A DNA stretch of 64,000 nt from an uncultured Helicobacter sp. (GTDB taxonomy: Bacteria; Campylobacterota; Campylobacteria; Campylobacterales; Helicobacteraceae), in the NCBI GenBank assembly GCA_949299115.1, contig CASFZH010000002.1, forward strand, positions 1 to 64,000, given 5' to 3'. The translations under genes and the position numbers were made by a program. The notes under the pieces were generated by a model. It saw only the letters and a list, made by a program, of their open reading frames with translations. It had not been told where the DNA came from and made no database searches. This document shows positions 1-9,370 of the stretch, piece after piece. Numbering within the stretch: the first letter of the stretch is position 1; each line of letters starts with the position of its first letter.

Positions 1-138
1 ATCTTGCATTGTGGCATGTAGAGTGTTTGCATGTATAGCATGTCTATTTGATACATTTGTATGCTTAATAATGCTTGTTATCAATACAGCAGTGTATTTT
101 ATATAATTTTCATCGGCACTTAATACGATGTGAAACAT
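1..138 (-). CDS. Glycosyltransferase family 8 protein, N-terminal fragment (runs off the window)
   Basis: The reverse strand reads from an ATG at 138 through 46 codons to the window edge with no stop. It begins MFHIVLSADENYIKYTAVLI, the typical start of GT8 LPS glucosyl/galactosyltransferases, in which the opening strand and the ADENY segment belong to the nucleotide-sugar binding fold. An AAAGG ribosome binding site lies about 7 bases upstream. Such enzymes add hexoses to the lipopolysaccharide core in the cytoplasm. Only the first 46 residues are visible, so the sugar specificity and the intactness of the gene cannot be judged. Confidence 0.75.
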   Translation of the reverse strand, partial: MFHIVLSADENYIKYTAVLITSIIKHTNVSNRHAIHANTLHATMQD

Positions 139-777
139 ATAATACCTTTATTTATAAGAATTTTGAAAGTTATTATAGCATAAATTTACAATGCAAGAGG
201 ATCGATGATTTTAGAAATTCTATCCAATAAAATTATATTTATTTTAAAAAATGATTGTAGGCAATTGTGAGAGTGTTTTGCAATATATAATTCGTAATTA
301 AGAATTGGAATCTAAGAACATCAAATAGATTCTTTGTGTATAACTTCTTACAAGGGTGATTCTAGGTTAGGCGTTGTGGATATTAATAAGGCTTTAGAAT
401 AGGGATGGATATTGAGTGTTTAGATTGAGAGATAACGGGGATTGCCACATCAAGAGAGTGGGTGATAAGGCTGTGATTACATCAATCTGTTTGACTTTGT
501 GGTATCTTGATTATTATATAATAATGAATTCTCAAATCTTTTCTTTGTAAGCAAAGATAGAACAATGAAGGTCTGTTATCAACATCTTGTGTATCTGTGT
601 ATATAAAATCCGTAGATTCTATAAATAATAGCAATTTTGCATACTATTATGATTTCAAGCTATTTTCTACGTCATCGTAAAAGAAACTTTTTCACTAAAC
701 ATATCAAATATTGTATGTTATATGATACGTTTAGTGTTTATGCATCTAACTACATAAAGATACTTGAATGAATATCT
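139..777. other. Intergenic region, no gene recognised
   Basis: This is 640 AT-rich bases between the start of the GT8 gene and the end of murG, both on the minus strand. No open frame with a ribosome binding site, no tRNA-like TPsiC arm and no hairpin followed by a T-run was found. It must hold the promoter of the GT8 gene. One copy of the TAGATTCT word occurs near 612. Confidence 0.5.
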
Positions 778-1965
778 TTATGTTGATATATTAAGTTGTA
801 TTGTGTCAATAATCGTTTTTGCACCATCTTTTCCTATTTCATGTATAAGAGATTGTGATATTTCTGGGAGATTAAGAGAAAAAATATGTTGCATAATATC
901 TTCATTGTTATCATAGTTACGCCTTTCTTCCATAATAGATTCTAAGTTTTTATTGTAGGATTGCAATGCCATATTTTTAGTTGCTATTTTGTGTAAATTT
1001 TTAATGTAGTTATTGCATACATTTTGTGTATAGAGCAACGCATATCCTTTATCACTCAATATTTTGGCATTAAAATATTGATGATTTTTGGCTGCATATG
1101 GATAGGGTATAAAAAGTGCGGGTAAGCCATTAGCTGCGAGTTCCCATAAACTTGAAGCACCAGAACGGCTAATAGCGAAATCTGCCATTTGCATAATGAT
1201 TGGAATCTGATCGCTAAAATCAAAAATAAATACCATATTTGTATTATTGTGGTGTTTGCAAAATTCCTTAAGGCATGAAGTGATTTGAAATCCATTCTTT
1301 TTATATTGAGATTTTACAGCATCAAAGTCAATCTTACCTGTTTGGTGTAAGATTCGTATATTTCTTTGAGATAAAAAAGGAGCAATTTCTAGGGCAAATT
1401 CATTAATTGCTTTAGCACCCTGTGAACCACCCAAAAATAATATATGTTTTAATTCTTTTCGTATCCTTTGTTTCTCAAAAAATATATTATTGACTGGATA
1501 AGGAGTAATTATGGCATTTTGAAATGGAAAGCTTGAAAAGAAAATTTTTGCAAACGGTTTGAGTAGCCTGTTTAATGATCCCATACACGCATTTTGCTCG
1601 TGAATAAAGAAAGGAATGCGACCAAAAATAGCTGCAAAACTACCCGTAGCAGCACTAAAACCACCAACACTAACGCATGCCTGTATGTTGTATTTTTTCA
1701 TTATAGTTAGTGCTTTGAAAGATTCTGTAATATTTTGCCACAATGCTTTAATTTTATATATATGTTTTTGATTAACTACGGGGGTAGATTCTAAAAAAAA
1801 TGCCATATCAAAACATTCTGCATCTTTTTCAAACCATTGTCTATCTTGTCCTTTTGTGCCACCTATGTAAAGAGTGTAGAATCCTCGTTTTTTGCATTCT
1901 TTAGCCAATGCTTTTGCGATAGATAGATGACCGCCTGTTCCACCACCTGTAATTACAATACGCAT
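778..1965 (-). CDS. murG: UDP-GlcNAc:lipid I N-acetylglucosaminyltransferase MurG
   Basis: MurG transfers GlcNAc from UDP-GlcNAc to lipid I to form lipid II on the cytoplasmic face of the inner membrane, the last intracellular step of peptidoglycan precursor synthesis. The 395-residue product starts MRIVITGGGTGGHLSIAKAL, with the glycine-rich GGTGGH loop. A second glycine-rich segment (LFLGGSQGAKAINEF) and the C-domain donor site (ISRSGASSLWELAANGLP) are present. It is somewhat longer than usual because of a C-terminal extension. The ribosome binding site AAAGGA lies 5-6 bases before the ATG, and an extended -10 box sits at 1990-1998. It is monocistronic as far as can be seen. Confidence 0.93.
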   Translation of the reverse strand: MRIVITGGGTGGHLSIAKALAKECKKRGFYTLYIGGTKGQDRQWFEKDAECFDMAFFLESTPVVNQKHIYKIKALWQNITESFKALTIMKKYNIQACVSVGGFSAATGSFAAIFGRIPFFIHEQNACMGSLNRLLKPFAKIFFSSFPFQNAIITPYPVNNIFFEKQRIRKELKHILFLGGSQGAKAINEFALEIAPFLSQRNIRILHQTGKIDFDAVKSQYKKNGFQITSCLKEFCKHHNNTNMVFIFDFSDQIPIIMQMADFAISRSGASSLWELAANGLPALFIPYPYAAKNHQYFNAKILSDKGYALLYTQNVCNNYIKNLHKIATKNMALQSYNKNLESIMEERRNYDNNEDIMQHIFSLNLPEISQSLIHEIGKDGAKTIIDTIQLNIST

Positions 1966-1989
1966 AAACGTCCTTTAAGTTTTCGTGGC

Positions 1990-1998
1990 ATTATAGCA
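1990..1998 (-). promoter_or_regulatory. Extended -10 promoter of murG
   Basis: On the minus strand this reads TGCTATAAT, a perfect TATAAT with the TGn extension that epsilonproteobacterial sigma-70 promoters favour. It lies 25 bases before the murG start codon, leaving a short leader that holds the ribosome binding site. Confidence 0.6.
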
Positions 1999-2049
1999 AA
2001 AACTTTATATCATATAGATTGTGATTTAGATACTGTTGTTACTATGTAT

Positions 2050-2063
2050 TGTCATATATGACA
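2050..2063. promoter_or_regulatory. Perfect 14-bp palindrome, possible operator
   Basis: TGTCATATATGACA is a perfect inverted repeat between murG and the RND pump gene. It lies upstream of the murG promoter and about 375 bases before the pump promoter. Its form suits a dimeric regulator. No regulator gene survives intact nearby, and the assignment is inference. Confidence 0.3.
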
Positions 2064-2201
2064 TGGTAAAATTTGCACAAAATACTGTTGCTACTTTTTG
2101 ATTGTATGAATCGAAAAAAAATGTACTATCACATATTCATATATTTGCTTATCATGTCGATTTAGCATGATTCTGAAATATGATTAAAGATAAATAGCCA
2201 A

Positions 2202-2350
2202 CTATGTAACTTTCAATATATTATCTTCATGATTTTTTAATTTTATTTCTAAAAAATCTATAAAATCTTTTATTTTTCTTGACTTAGAGTAACTCTCATC
2301 TTTTATAATATATCGTATTGGAATCTGACTTGAAAGTATATTGTTATTAC
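2202..2350 (-). pseudogene. Remnant of a LysR-type regulator C-terminus
   Basis: On the minus strand about 48 codons stay open up to a TAG at 2202-2204. The translation contains IPIRYIIKDESYSKSRKIKD followed by FIDFLEIKLK. This resembles the end of LysR-family effector domains, where a strand of the type LPIYVVYP is followed by SPKVRAFIDFL. An in-frame TGA lies directly upstream and there is no start codon or ribosome binding site, so this is a decayed gene end. It lies between murG and the RND pump, where a pump regulator might be expected. The similarity is by eye and moderate. Confidence 0.45.
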
Positions 2351-2436
2351 CTCAATATATGACAATGATATGTTAGAATTTTTTTTATTTTTATCTGTCC
2401 TATTTATTGTTACTTGGTATTTGAGGAGTGCAGTTT

Positions 2437-2442
2437 TATAAT
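2437..2442 (+). promoter_or_regulatory. -10 box of the RND pump gene
   Basis: A TATAAT lies 53 bases before the ATG at 2496, within AT-rich DNA, and an AAAGGA ribosome binding site follows before the start. There is no obvious -35 box, as is common in this group. Confidence 0.5.
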
Positions 2443-2495
2443 TTCCAATAAACCTTAACAATTAATATCTTATTAAATCTAAGAAAGGATACTAA

Positions 2496-5400
2496 ATGAT
2501 TTCAAAGTTTTTTATCAATCGTCCAGCATTTTCTGGTGTGATTTCTATCGTCATTGTAATTGCCGGGCTTTTGTGTATGTTTAATCTTCCTATTGAGCAG
2601 TATCCCAAACTTGTACCTACTCAAGTAGTTGTGCGTGCTGATTATCCCGGAGCAAACGCTCAGACAATTTCTACCAGTGTGGCAAGTATTTTGGAAAATA
2701 GCATTAATGGTGTAGAGGGTATGCTCTACATTCAGACGGCAACTACATCAAGCGGGACAATGATGCTCAATGTCTTTTTTGATAACGAAACTGACCCTGA
2801 TATGGCAGTCGTTAATGTCAATAATCGTGTGCAAGCTGTATTAAATCAGCTGCCTAGCGAGGTGCAACGTCTTGGGGTAACTGTAAGGAAAAATTCTACT
2901 GCTGTGCTAGGACTCTATCAATTCTATTCAGATAATCCAGCACATACACAGCTCTATATTGCTAACTATATTGTGCTCAATATTATTGATGAGGTAAAAC
3001 GCATTAAGGGTGTGGGTGATGTGGAACTTTGGAGTTTGATGAATTATGCTATGCGTCTATGGCTTAAGCCCGACATGCTTGCTGCACATAATCTCACGCC
3101 ACTAGAAGTTATTGAGCGCGTACAAGAGCAGAATTCACAGTTTGCACCTGGAAGGCTTGGGCAAGAGCCAATCGATGGCAGTCAATTTGCCTATACGCTT
3201 ACAACTAAAGGGTTGCTTTCTAGTAAGGAAGAATTTGAAAATATTATTATTCGTGCCAATTCTGATGGTTCAACTTTGCGTCTTAGGGACATTGCTAGTG
3301 TTGAGCTAGGAGCACAAGATTATTTGGAGCGTAGCACCTATAATGGCGTACGTTCTGTGCCAATACGCGTTACTCTCTTGCCCGGAGCCAATATGGTCGA
3401 GGTCGCTGATAAGGTCAATGCCACGATTGCACGCCTATCTCAAAAATTCCCAGAGGGTATGAAATATGCTAATCCTTTTCGTCCAACTGAATTTATCCAC
3501 GCTTCGATGAAAGAAGTGTTAAAAACTTTTTTTGAAGCTATTGTGTTAGTTGTGCTTGTGATTTATCTCTTTTTACAGAATCTAAGGGCTACAATTATTC
3601 CTGTTATTGCTATTCCTGTGTCCATTATTGGGACTTTTGCGGGATTGTATGCGTTTGGATTCTCAATCAATCTTTTGACACTCTTTGGATTAATTCTCGC
3701 CATTGGTATTGTGGTTGATGATGCGATTATTGTCATTGAAAACGTTGAGCGGATAATGCACACCGAACACTTAAACACTAAAGAAGCTACAATAAAATCA
3801 ATGCGTGAAATCACAGGTCCCGTGATAGCTATTGTGTTGGTGCTCAGTGCTGTATTTATTCCGGTGGCATTTATGGGTGGTTTTAGTGGTGAAATTTACA
3901 AGCAATTTGCAATTACTATTGTGATTTCAGTTGTAATTTCTGGTTGTGTCGCACTTTCACTTACTCCTGCACTCTGTGCAATTTTTTTAAAACCTACGCA
4001 TACACAGCCAATTTATCCAGTGCGGAAATTCAATGAATTTTTTGACAAAATGACACTTCGATTTAGTCGTGAGGTAGCACGCGTATTAAAACGGGGAATG
4101 ATTTCTTTGGTGATTTTTGCGTGTTGCATTGGGCTGACCTATCAGCTTTTTCAAAAAGTCCCAACAGGACTCGTGCCAAATGAGGATATGGGGACTATTT
4201 TGGTGCATACGGTTTTGCCTGAGGGGGCTTCACTTTCACGTACTGCACAAGTGCAAAAAGATTTGTTTGAAATGGTAAATAGCACTCCAGAAGTGGCAGA
4301 ATCTAGCATTATAGCAGGATTTAGTTTCTTAGCTAATGGCTTTAAATCAAGTGGAGGAATTAGTTTTATTCGGCTTAAAGATTGGAGTGAACGTAAGGGG
4401 GCGGATCAAAGTGATGTGGCTCTTATTGCTAAATTTAAAAAGCAAGGTGATAGCTACCCCAATGCACGTTTTATTTTTGCCCAAGCTCCCACAATTATCG
4501 GGCTTGATGCGAGTGGAGTCAATATTTTTGTACAAAGCAAGGAAAGTAGCAATATGAATGAGCTTAAATACTACACGGACTTAGTTGTACAAAAGGCTTT
4601 GGAACGTCCAGAGATTAGTAATGCTTTTACGAGTCTTGCGGTAGATACTCCGCAATATGAGGTGTATCTCAATCGCGAAAAAGCAAGTGCAATGAATGTC
4701 CCGATTAATGACGTGTTTCGCACGATGCAAGTAACCTTTGGGAGTTATTATATCAACAATTTTGAACTTTTCTCACGTACCTTTCGAGTCATCGCTCAAA
4801 GTGAACAGGGTTTTCGTACAAGTCCAGAAGATTCTAAAAATATCTTTGTGCGTAGCACAGATGGAAACCTTGTGCCACTTTCTTCACTTTTAGAGTTTAA
4901 ACGTATTATTGGTGCAGAGATTATTAACAGATTCAATCTTTTTCAAGCAGCTCAAATTATTGGTTATACGAATCCGGGATATTCCAGTGGTGATGCTATT
5001 AGAGCGATAGAGGAGGTTGCTATGGAGGTGTTACCACCGGGTTATGACATTGGTTATGCTGGAGCGACTTATCAAGAAAAAGCAAGCTCTGGAAGCGGAA
5101 GCATAGCTTTTGTATTTGGACTTATTTTTGTATTTTTAATCCTTGTAGCACAGTATGAGCGTTGGATTCTGCCTTTAGCCGTGCTTTCTGCTGTGCCTTT
5201 CGCAGTATTTGGGGCAATTTTAGCAACCTATCTTAGAGGATTAGAGAATGATATTTATTTTCAAGTGGGGTTACTTGTGCTTATTGCATTAGCAGCGAAA
5301 AATGCTATTCTCATTGTGGAGTTTGCAACACAGTTAAGGGAGCATGAGAATCTAAGTATAGTAGATTCTGCTATTATGGCGACAAAAATGCGTTTCCGTC

Positions 5401-5624
5401 CTATTGTGATGACATCACTTTGTTTTACCTTGGGTGTATTGCCTTTAGCATTATCTAGTGGTGCTGGGGCATTAAGCAGACATTCTATTGCCACAGGGGT
5501 GATTGGTGGAATGCTTGCAGCAACTTTTTTAGCAGTTTTTTTTGTACCATTATTTTATGTATATCTTATGTATTTTAGTGAATGGATAGCAAAAAAGAGA
5601 GGTGTTCGAGGTAATCGCAGATAA
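2496..5624 (+). CDS. RND-family (HAE1) multidrug efflux transporter, inner-membrane subunit
   Basis: This proton-driven inner-membrane pump subunit of the AcrB/CmeB type normally works with a periplasmic adaptor and a TolC-like channel. The 1042 residues have the family layout: one N-terminal TM helix ([14 protein letters not shown]), a large periplasmic domain, a central TM block, a second periplasmic domain and a final TM block. The proton-relay aspartates are in [17 protein letters not shown] (TM4) and the partner lysine is in [16 protein letters not shown] (TM10), so the pump looks functional. No adaptor or outer-membrane channel gene is next to it, so it is an orphan that must borrow partners. 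I cannot assign it to CmeB, HefC or another named pump. Confidence 0.9.
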   Translation: MISKFFINRPAFSGVISIVIVIAGLLCMFNLPIEQYPKLVPTQVVVRADYPGANAQTISTSVASILENSINGVEGMLYIQTATTSSGTMMLNVFFDNETDPDMAVVNVNNRVQAVLNQLPSEVQRLGVTVRKNSTAVLGLYQFYSDNPAHTQLYIANYIVLNIIDEVKRIKGVGDVELWSLMNYAMRLWLKPDMLAAHNLTPLEVIERVQEQNSQFAPGRLGQEPIDGSQFAYTLTTKGLLSSKEEFENIIIRANSDGSTLRLRDIASVELGAQDYLERSTYNGVRSVPIRVTLLPGANMVEVADKVNATIARLSQKFPEGMKYANPFRPTEFIHASMKEVLKTFFEAIVLVVLVIYLFLQNLRATIIPVIAIPVSIIGTFAGLYAFGFSINLLTLFGLILAIGIVVDDAIIVIENVERIMHTEHLNTKEATIKSMREITGPVIAIVLVLSAVFIPVAFMGGFSGEIYKQFAITIVISVVISGCVALSLTPALCAIFLKPTHTQPIYPVRKFNEFFDKMTLRFSREVARVLKRGMISLVIFACCIGLTYQLFQKVPTGLVPNEDMGTILVHTVLPEGASLSRTAQVQKDLFEMVNSTPEVAESSIIAGFSFLANGFKSSGGISFIRLKDWSERKGADQSDVALIAKFKKQGDSYPNARFIFAQAPTIIGLDASGVNIFVQSKESSNMNELKYYTDLVVQKALERPEISNAFTSLAVDTPQYEVYLNREKASAMNVPINDVFRTMQVTFGSYYINNFELFSRTFRVIAQSEQGFRTSPEDSKNIFVRSTDGNLVPLSSLLEFKRIIGAEIINRFNLFQAAQIIGYTNPGYSSGDAIRAIEEVAMEVLPPGYDIGYAGATYQEKASSGSGSIAFVFGLIFVFLILVAQYERWILPLAVLSAVPFAVFGAILATYLRGLENDIYFQVGLLVLIALAAKNAILIVEFATQLREHENLSIVDSAIMATKMRFRPIVMTSLCFTLGVLPLALSSGAGALSRHSIATGVIGGMLAATFLAVFFVPLFYVYLMYFSEWIAKKRGVRGNRR

Positions 5625-5737
5625 GGAATGTTGGAGAATGTTGTGATTTTGGAGACGATAAATGTGTAAAAATAAAATTATTGATTATTTGTGATTTATA
5701 TTTTAAAAAATTATGATTGATTTCAGTTTTTTTAAGT

Positions 5738-5743
5738 TATAAT
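5738..5743 (+). promoter_or_regulatory. -10 box of the TRAP transporter operon
   Basis: TATAAT lies 45 bases before the dctP start codon and is preceded by a T-rich stretch. A strong GGGAGG ribosome binding site follows. It is the best promoter candidate for the dctP-dctQ-tautomerase-dctM set. Confidence 0.55.
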
Positions 5744-5787
5744 GAAATCGTTACTCTACATTATGATAAATTACTAGGGAGGTATTA

Positions 5788-6831
5788 ATGAATAGATTGT
5801 TAAAATGTGTCGGTGCTTTTTTGATAGGGGGATTTTTCGTCGCTTGTGGTGATTCTAAGAGTGATTCCAAAATGGAATCTAGTGCAGAAAATGCAAACAA
5901 AGTTTATACAATAAAATTCGCCCATGTGGTGAGTGCGGGCAGCCCTAAGGGGAAAGCGGCGGATTTGTTTGCCAAGAGGGCAGGGGAGCTTAGTAATGGT
6001 CGCTTGAAAGTCGAGGTTTTCCCCTCTGCGCAGCTTGTCGATGACGATAAGGTCTTCCAAGAATTAAAGCGCAATAATATCCAAATGGCGGCGCCAAGCT
6101 TTTCGAAATTCACACCTATTGTCAAGGAGTTTAACCTCTGGGATGTGCCTTTTATCTTCCGCGATAACGAGCATTTGCATAAGGTAATGGATGGTGAAGT
6201 AGGGCAGATTCTTAAAGATAAAATTGCACAAAAGGGCTTTATCGCACTAGATTATTGGGACTCTGGTTTTAAGCAATTTAGCACCAATAAAAATCCTATC
6301 GTGTTGCCAAGTGATGCTAAGGGGCAGAAAATCCGCATTATGAGCTCTAAGGTGCTAGAGGAGCAAATGAAGGCTATTGGTGCAAACCCACAAAATATTA
6401 ACTTTGGTGAGGTGTATTCGGCACTCCAAACCGGTGTGGTCGATGGTGCGGAGAATCCGCTCTCAAACCTTTATAATTCAAGATTCTATGAAGTACAAAA
6501 ATCTATCACGATGACAAATCATGGATATTTGGGCTATCTTGTGGTAGCAAGTGAGAAGTTTTGGAATGAATTACCCGAGGATTTAAAGGGCATACTCAAG
6601 CAAGCACTTGATGAGGCTACAAGGTTTGAGCGTGAGGAGAGTGAGCGCGATGAGGCAGTGCTACTAGCCAACCTTGAAAAATACGCTAAGGACAATGAGG
6701 GCAAACTCACTATCTATACACTCGATGAGGCACAAAAGGCAAAGTGGCAGGAAGTGATGGTGGCGATTTATCCAAAGTTTTATGATTTAATCGGACAGGA
6801 TCTGATCCAAAAAACGCTTGATACAGAGTAA
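5788..6831 (+). CDS. dctP: TRAP transporter substrate-binding lipoprotein, DctP family
   Basis: This extracytoplasmic binding protein delivers an organic acid to the DctQM permease, which is sodium-coupled in this family. The 347-residue product has a lipoprotein-like signal ending FFVAC, so Cys20 is the likely lipid attachment site. The mature part begins with YTIKFAHVVSAGSPKGKAAD, the usual first strand of DctP proteins. The conserved carboxylate-binding arginine is probably in GQKIRIMSSKV, and the ENPLSNLYNSRFYEV segment is also typical. The ribosome binding site GGGAGG is strong. Lipid anchoring is less common than free secretion for Gram-negative DctP. Base composition is richer in G+C than the murG side. 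The substrate is unknown. Confidence 0.9.
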   Translation: MNRLLKCVGAFLIGGFFVACGDSKSDSKMESSAENANKVYTIKFAHVVSAGSPKGKAADLFAKRAGELSNGRLKVEVFPSAQLVDDDKVFQELKRNNIQMAAPSFSKFTPIVKEFNLWDVPFIFRDNEHLHKVMDGEVGQILKDKIAQKGFIALDYWDSGFKQFSTNKNPIVLPSDAKGQKIRIMSSKVLEEQMKAIGANPQNINFGEVYSALQTGVVDGAENPLSNLYNSRFYEVQKSITMTNHGYLGYLVVASEKFWNELPEDLKGILKQALDEATRFEREESERDEAVLLANLEKYAKDNEGKLTIYTLDEAQKAKWQEVMVAIYPKFYDLIGQDLIQKTLDTE

Positions 6832-6838
6832 GGCTGAT

Positions 6839-6857
6839 TAGCAATCTAGCATTGCTA
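6839..6857 (+). other. Intercistronic stem-loop after dctP
   Basis: TAGCAAT and ATTGCTA form a 7-bp perfect stem with a 5-base loop, just after the dctP stop. No T-run follows, so it is not a standard terminator. A stem here could stabilise the upstream message so that the binding protein is made in excess of the permease, but this is inference. Confidence 0.35.
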
Positions 6858-7013
6858 GTGTCATGCAGAATCTAATATCTAATGAGATGAGGTAGCTAGA
6901 TTTGGTGTGTGATGCGTGTATTTGGAGGACGGAGCAACCCTAGGATCTGCTCCTTGTATAATATATGTAGTGTGGAATACATTGCAATAAATTTAAACAA
7001 AGAAAGGTTGGTT

Positions 7014-7634
7014 TTGAGGTCGGTTTTGTTATTGCTACAAAAACCCTTTAAATGGGTGCATTTAAGCCCGGGAGTCCATCGCTTTTTTAGAATCTTAGAT
7101 GTGATTATCGCGGGTATTAATAAAAATATCGCGGTGCTTGGGCTCGTGGCGGGTGTGCTTATCGTGAGTGTGAATGTCTTTACGCGCTTTTTGGCGAAGT
7201 TCTACCCCGAGATTCACAGCCTTACTTGGGGTGAGGAGGTCTCGACATATTGCTTTATCTGGAGTGCACTCTTTGGGGCGGCGTATGGATTCAGAAAAGG
7301 GGTGCATATCTCGGTGATGATTGTAGTAGAGCGATTTCCCCCAGCAGTGGCAAAGGCGTGCGTGCTTATCTCGTATATTTTGAGTGCGTGCTTTTTGGCG
7401 TTTATGGCGTATGGGGGGTATTTGGTCTGTGAGCTTAATTATGAGTTAGGGCGGTATTCGGAGGCACTGCATAATGTGCCTTTGTGGATTTTCTTGGTGT
7501 GTTTGCCTGCGGCGTTTTTGGGCGCGACTTATCGGGTGATTGAGAAAATCTATGAAATCTCGTGGATGGAGGCTAAAGATGTCGTCAAAACCACGCAAGA
7601 TGAGATTATCCACGATGTGGCGATAAAGGAGTAG
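7014..7634 (+). CDS. dctQ: TRAP transporter small permease subunit, DctQ family
   Basis: DctQ is the four-helix membrane subunit that pairs with DctM. Helices are visible around NIAVLGLVAGVLIVSVNVFT, the TYCFIWSALFGAAYGFRKGV segment, VLISYILSACFLAFMAYGGY and VPLWIFLVCLPAAFLGATYR. The motif LTWGEEVSTYCFIW and the following FRKGVHISV are family hallmarks. The frame is open from a GTG at 6909, but I chose the TTG at 7014 because GAAAGG lies 6 bases before it and the extra upstream residues look non-coding. This gives 206 residues, normal for the family. The next gene starts two bases after the stop, which suggests translational coupling. Confidence 0.85.
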   Translation: MRSVLLLLQKPFKWVHLSPGVHRFFRILDVIIAGINKNIAVLGLVAGVLIVSVNVFTRFLAKFYPEIHSLTWGEEVSTYCFIWSALFGAAYGFRKGVHISVMIVVERFPPAVAKACVLISYILSACFLAFMAYGGYLVCELNYELGRYSEALHNVPLWIFLVCLPAAFLGATYRVIEKIYEISWMEAKDVVKTTQDEIIHDVAIKE

Positions 7635-7636
7635 CG

Positions 7637-7849
7637 ATGCCCTATGTCAATATCAAGATAACGCGTGAGCATGGCGTGCCAACCCAAGCACAAAAAGAGC
7701 AGCTCATAGAGGGTGCGACTAGGCTTGTCTCGGAGGTGCTGGGGAAAAACCCAGCGACTACTTTTGTGATTATCGAGGAGCTAGAGACGGATAATTGGGG
7801 GATTGGCGGCAGGAGCGTTACGCACATACGCCAAGAAAATACAAAATAA
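7637..7849 (+). CDS. 4-oxalocrotonate tautomerase family enzyme inside the TRAP operon
   Basis: This 70-residue protein starts MPYVNIKITREHGVPTQAQK. After Met removal, Pro1 would be the catalytic base, as in the tautomerase superfamily. The C-terminal NWGIGGRSVTHIR resembles the conserved NWGIGG segment of small tautomerases. These enzymes shift enol/keto protons of 2-oxo acids and oligomerise as hexamers. The ribosome binding site AAAGGAG overlaps the end of dctQ, so translation is probably coupled. A tautomerase gene between the Q and M permease genes is unusual and suggests that the imported compound, or a product of it, is an unsaturated or enolisable keto acid. That link is inference. 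Confidence 0.85.
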   Translation: MPYVNIKITREHGVPTQAQKEQLIEGATRLVSEVLGKNPATTFVIIEELETDNWGIGGRSVTHIRQENTK

Positions 7850-7968
7850 AGGGTGGCGGTGCGTTTAGATTCTGTAAAAATCTATTTCAGAGATTTTTAG
7901 GGTTCTAGATTCTGTATTTTTGGATTCTTCATTTGCTAGGCAAATGCGCTAAGGGCAAGAATCTAAAT

Positions 7969-7990
7969 TTATAGAATCTAGATTCTATAA
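7969..7990. repeat. 22-bp perfect palindrome built from the AGAATCTA word
   Basis: Two copies of TTATAGAATCT meet head to head and give a perfect 22-bp inverted repeat in the tautomerase-dctM spacer. The same spacer holds further TAGATTCT or AGAATCTA copies near 7866, 7903 and 7959. It could form a cruciform, or a hairpin in the message. Confidence 0.6.
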
Positions 7991-8018
7991 TAAAATCTAA
8001 GCTCTTAAGGTGCGTTAT

Positions 8019-8040
8019 AGAATCTAGCCGCCTAGATTCT
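8019..8040 (+). other. Hairpin upstream of dctM
   Basis: AGAATCTAG and CTAGATTCT form a 9-bp perfect stem around a CCGC loop, ending 31 bases before the dctM start codon. No T-run follows it. It may fold in the leader of dctM and affect translation or message decay. Its sequence is again the AGAATCTA word, so it may also be just an expression of that repeat. Confidence 0.45.
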
Positions 8041-8071
8041 CACCATAAACCATAAAAAAGGGATTACATAG

Positions 8072-9370
8072 ATGAGTGTTGCAGTATTGTTTATCGTGCT
8101 TTTTGCGTTGATTTTAATCGGTGTGCCTATCGCGGTGGCTTTGGGCATTAGCTCGCTTGTGTGTATGGTGCTTTTTACTTCGCACGACATTACGGGGATT
8201 CCAGAGACTTTTATTTCAGCTTTTAAGCCCACGCTGATGGCGATACCGATGTTTATTTTAGCGGGTTCGCTTTTAAGTAAGGGCAGTGCGGCACAGCGAA
8301 TCGTGGATTTTGCGAAGTCTATGGTGGGGCATTTGCCCGGTGGCTTGCCTATGAGTGCGATTTTGGCTTGTATTATCTTTGCGGCGGTGAGTGGGAGCTC
8401 GCCGGCGACTGTGGTGGCGATTGGCTCGGTGATGTTTTTGGCTATCAAGCAGGCGGGCTATCCGCAAGCCTATGCGGTGGGGGCGATTACGAGTGCTGGC
8501 AGTCTTGGAATCTTAATCCCACCATCAGTGGTGATGATTGTCTATGGGGTTACGGCTAGTGGGCTTAGCGGGCTAGATGGCAAGGAGATTGTCGTCTCTA
8601 TCGAGGCGCTTTTTAAGGCAGGGATTATCCCGGGGCTTATGATAGGGCTTATGATGATGGCTTACACATATTTTGGGGCAAAGCGGCTAGGCTATAAGGC
8701 ACAAAAACCAGAGCCCTTTGCCGTGCGCTTTAAGCAGTTTATGCGTGCGTTTTGGGCGTTGCTTATTATTGTGGTGGTCATTGGCGGGATTTATGGTGGG
8801 CTTTTTACCGCCACAGAGGCAGCGGGTATCGCGGTTGTGTATGCGTTTATCGTCTCGGTGTTTGTGTATAGGGATTTGAAACTCAAAGATTTGTATAGCG
8901 TGTGCTTGGATGCGGCTATCACAACGGCGATGATATTTTTTATTATCGGTTCAGCAGTGGTGTTTGCACATTTCCTCACGAGTGAGCGCATACCTCATCA
9001 TATCGCCGAGTTTCTTATTGCTCAAAATATGAGTTGGTGGGTGTTTTTAATCGCAGTTAATATCTTGCTTTTTATTATGGGGCAGTTTATGGAGCCTAGC
9101 TCGGTGGTGATGATTATGACGCCCCTGCTGCTGCCTATCGCGGTATCTTTGGGGATTGACCCTGTGCATTTTGGGATTATTATGGTGGTGAATATGGAGA
9201 TAGGTATGATAACGCCGCCTGTGGGGCTTAACCTCTTTGTAGCAAGTTCCCTCACGGGTATGGATCTCAAAAATGTAGTCGTCTCTATTCTCCCATGGCT
9301 TGGGGTTATGGTTTTTGGATTGGCACTAATTACTTATATTCCTCAAATCTCACTATTTCTTGTTGGTTGA
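8072..9370 (+). CDS. dctM: TRAP transporter large permease subunit, DctM family
   Basis: This is the transport channel of the TRAP system, 432 residues with about 12 hydrophobic segments, normal for DctM. It starts MSVAVLFIVLFALILIGVPI. Family features are the VSGSSPATVVAIGSVM helical hairpin, the SAGSLGILIPPSVVMIVYG segment and the later NMEIGMITPPVGLNLFV. The gene is separated from the tautomerase by 222 bases containing palindromes, but it is on the same strand with no obvious promoter, so it probably belongs to the same operon. The region is clearly richer in G+C than murG or the DNA after 9370. Confidence 0.92.
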   Translation: MSVAVLFIVLFALILIGVPIAVALGISSLVCMVLFTSHDITGIPETFISAFKPTLMAIPMFILAGSLLSKGSAAQRIVDFAKSMVGHLPGGLPMSAILACIIFAAVSGSSPATVVAIGSVMFLAIKQAGYPQAYAVGAITSAGSLGILIPPSVVMIVYGVTASGLSGLDGKEIVVSIEALFKAGIIPGLMIGLMMMAYTYFGAKRLGYKAQKPEPFAVRFKQFMRAFWALLIIVVVIGGIYGGLFTATEAAGIAVVYAFIVSVFVYRDLKLKDLYSVCLDAAITTAMIFFIIGSAVVFAHFLTSERIPHHIAEFLIAQNMSWWVFLIAVNILLFIMGQFMEPSSVVMIMTPLLLPIAVSLGIDPVHFGIIMVVNMEIGMITPPVGLNLFVASSLTGMDLKNVVVSILPWLGVMVFGLALITYIPQISLFLVG

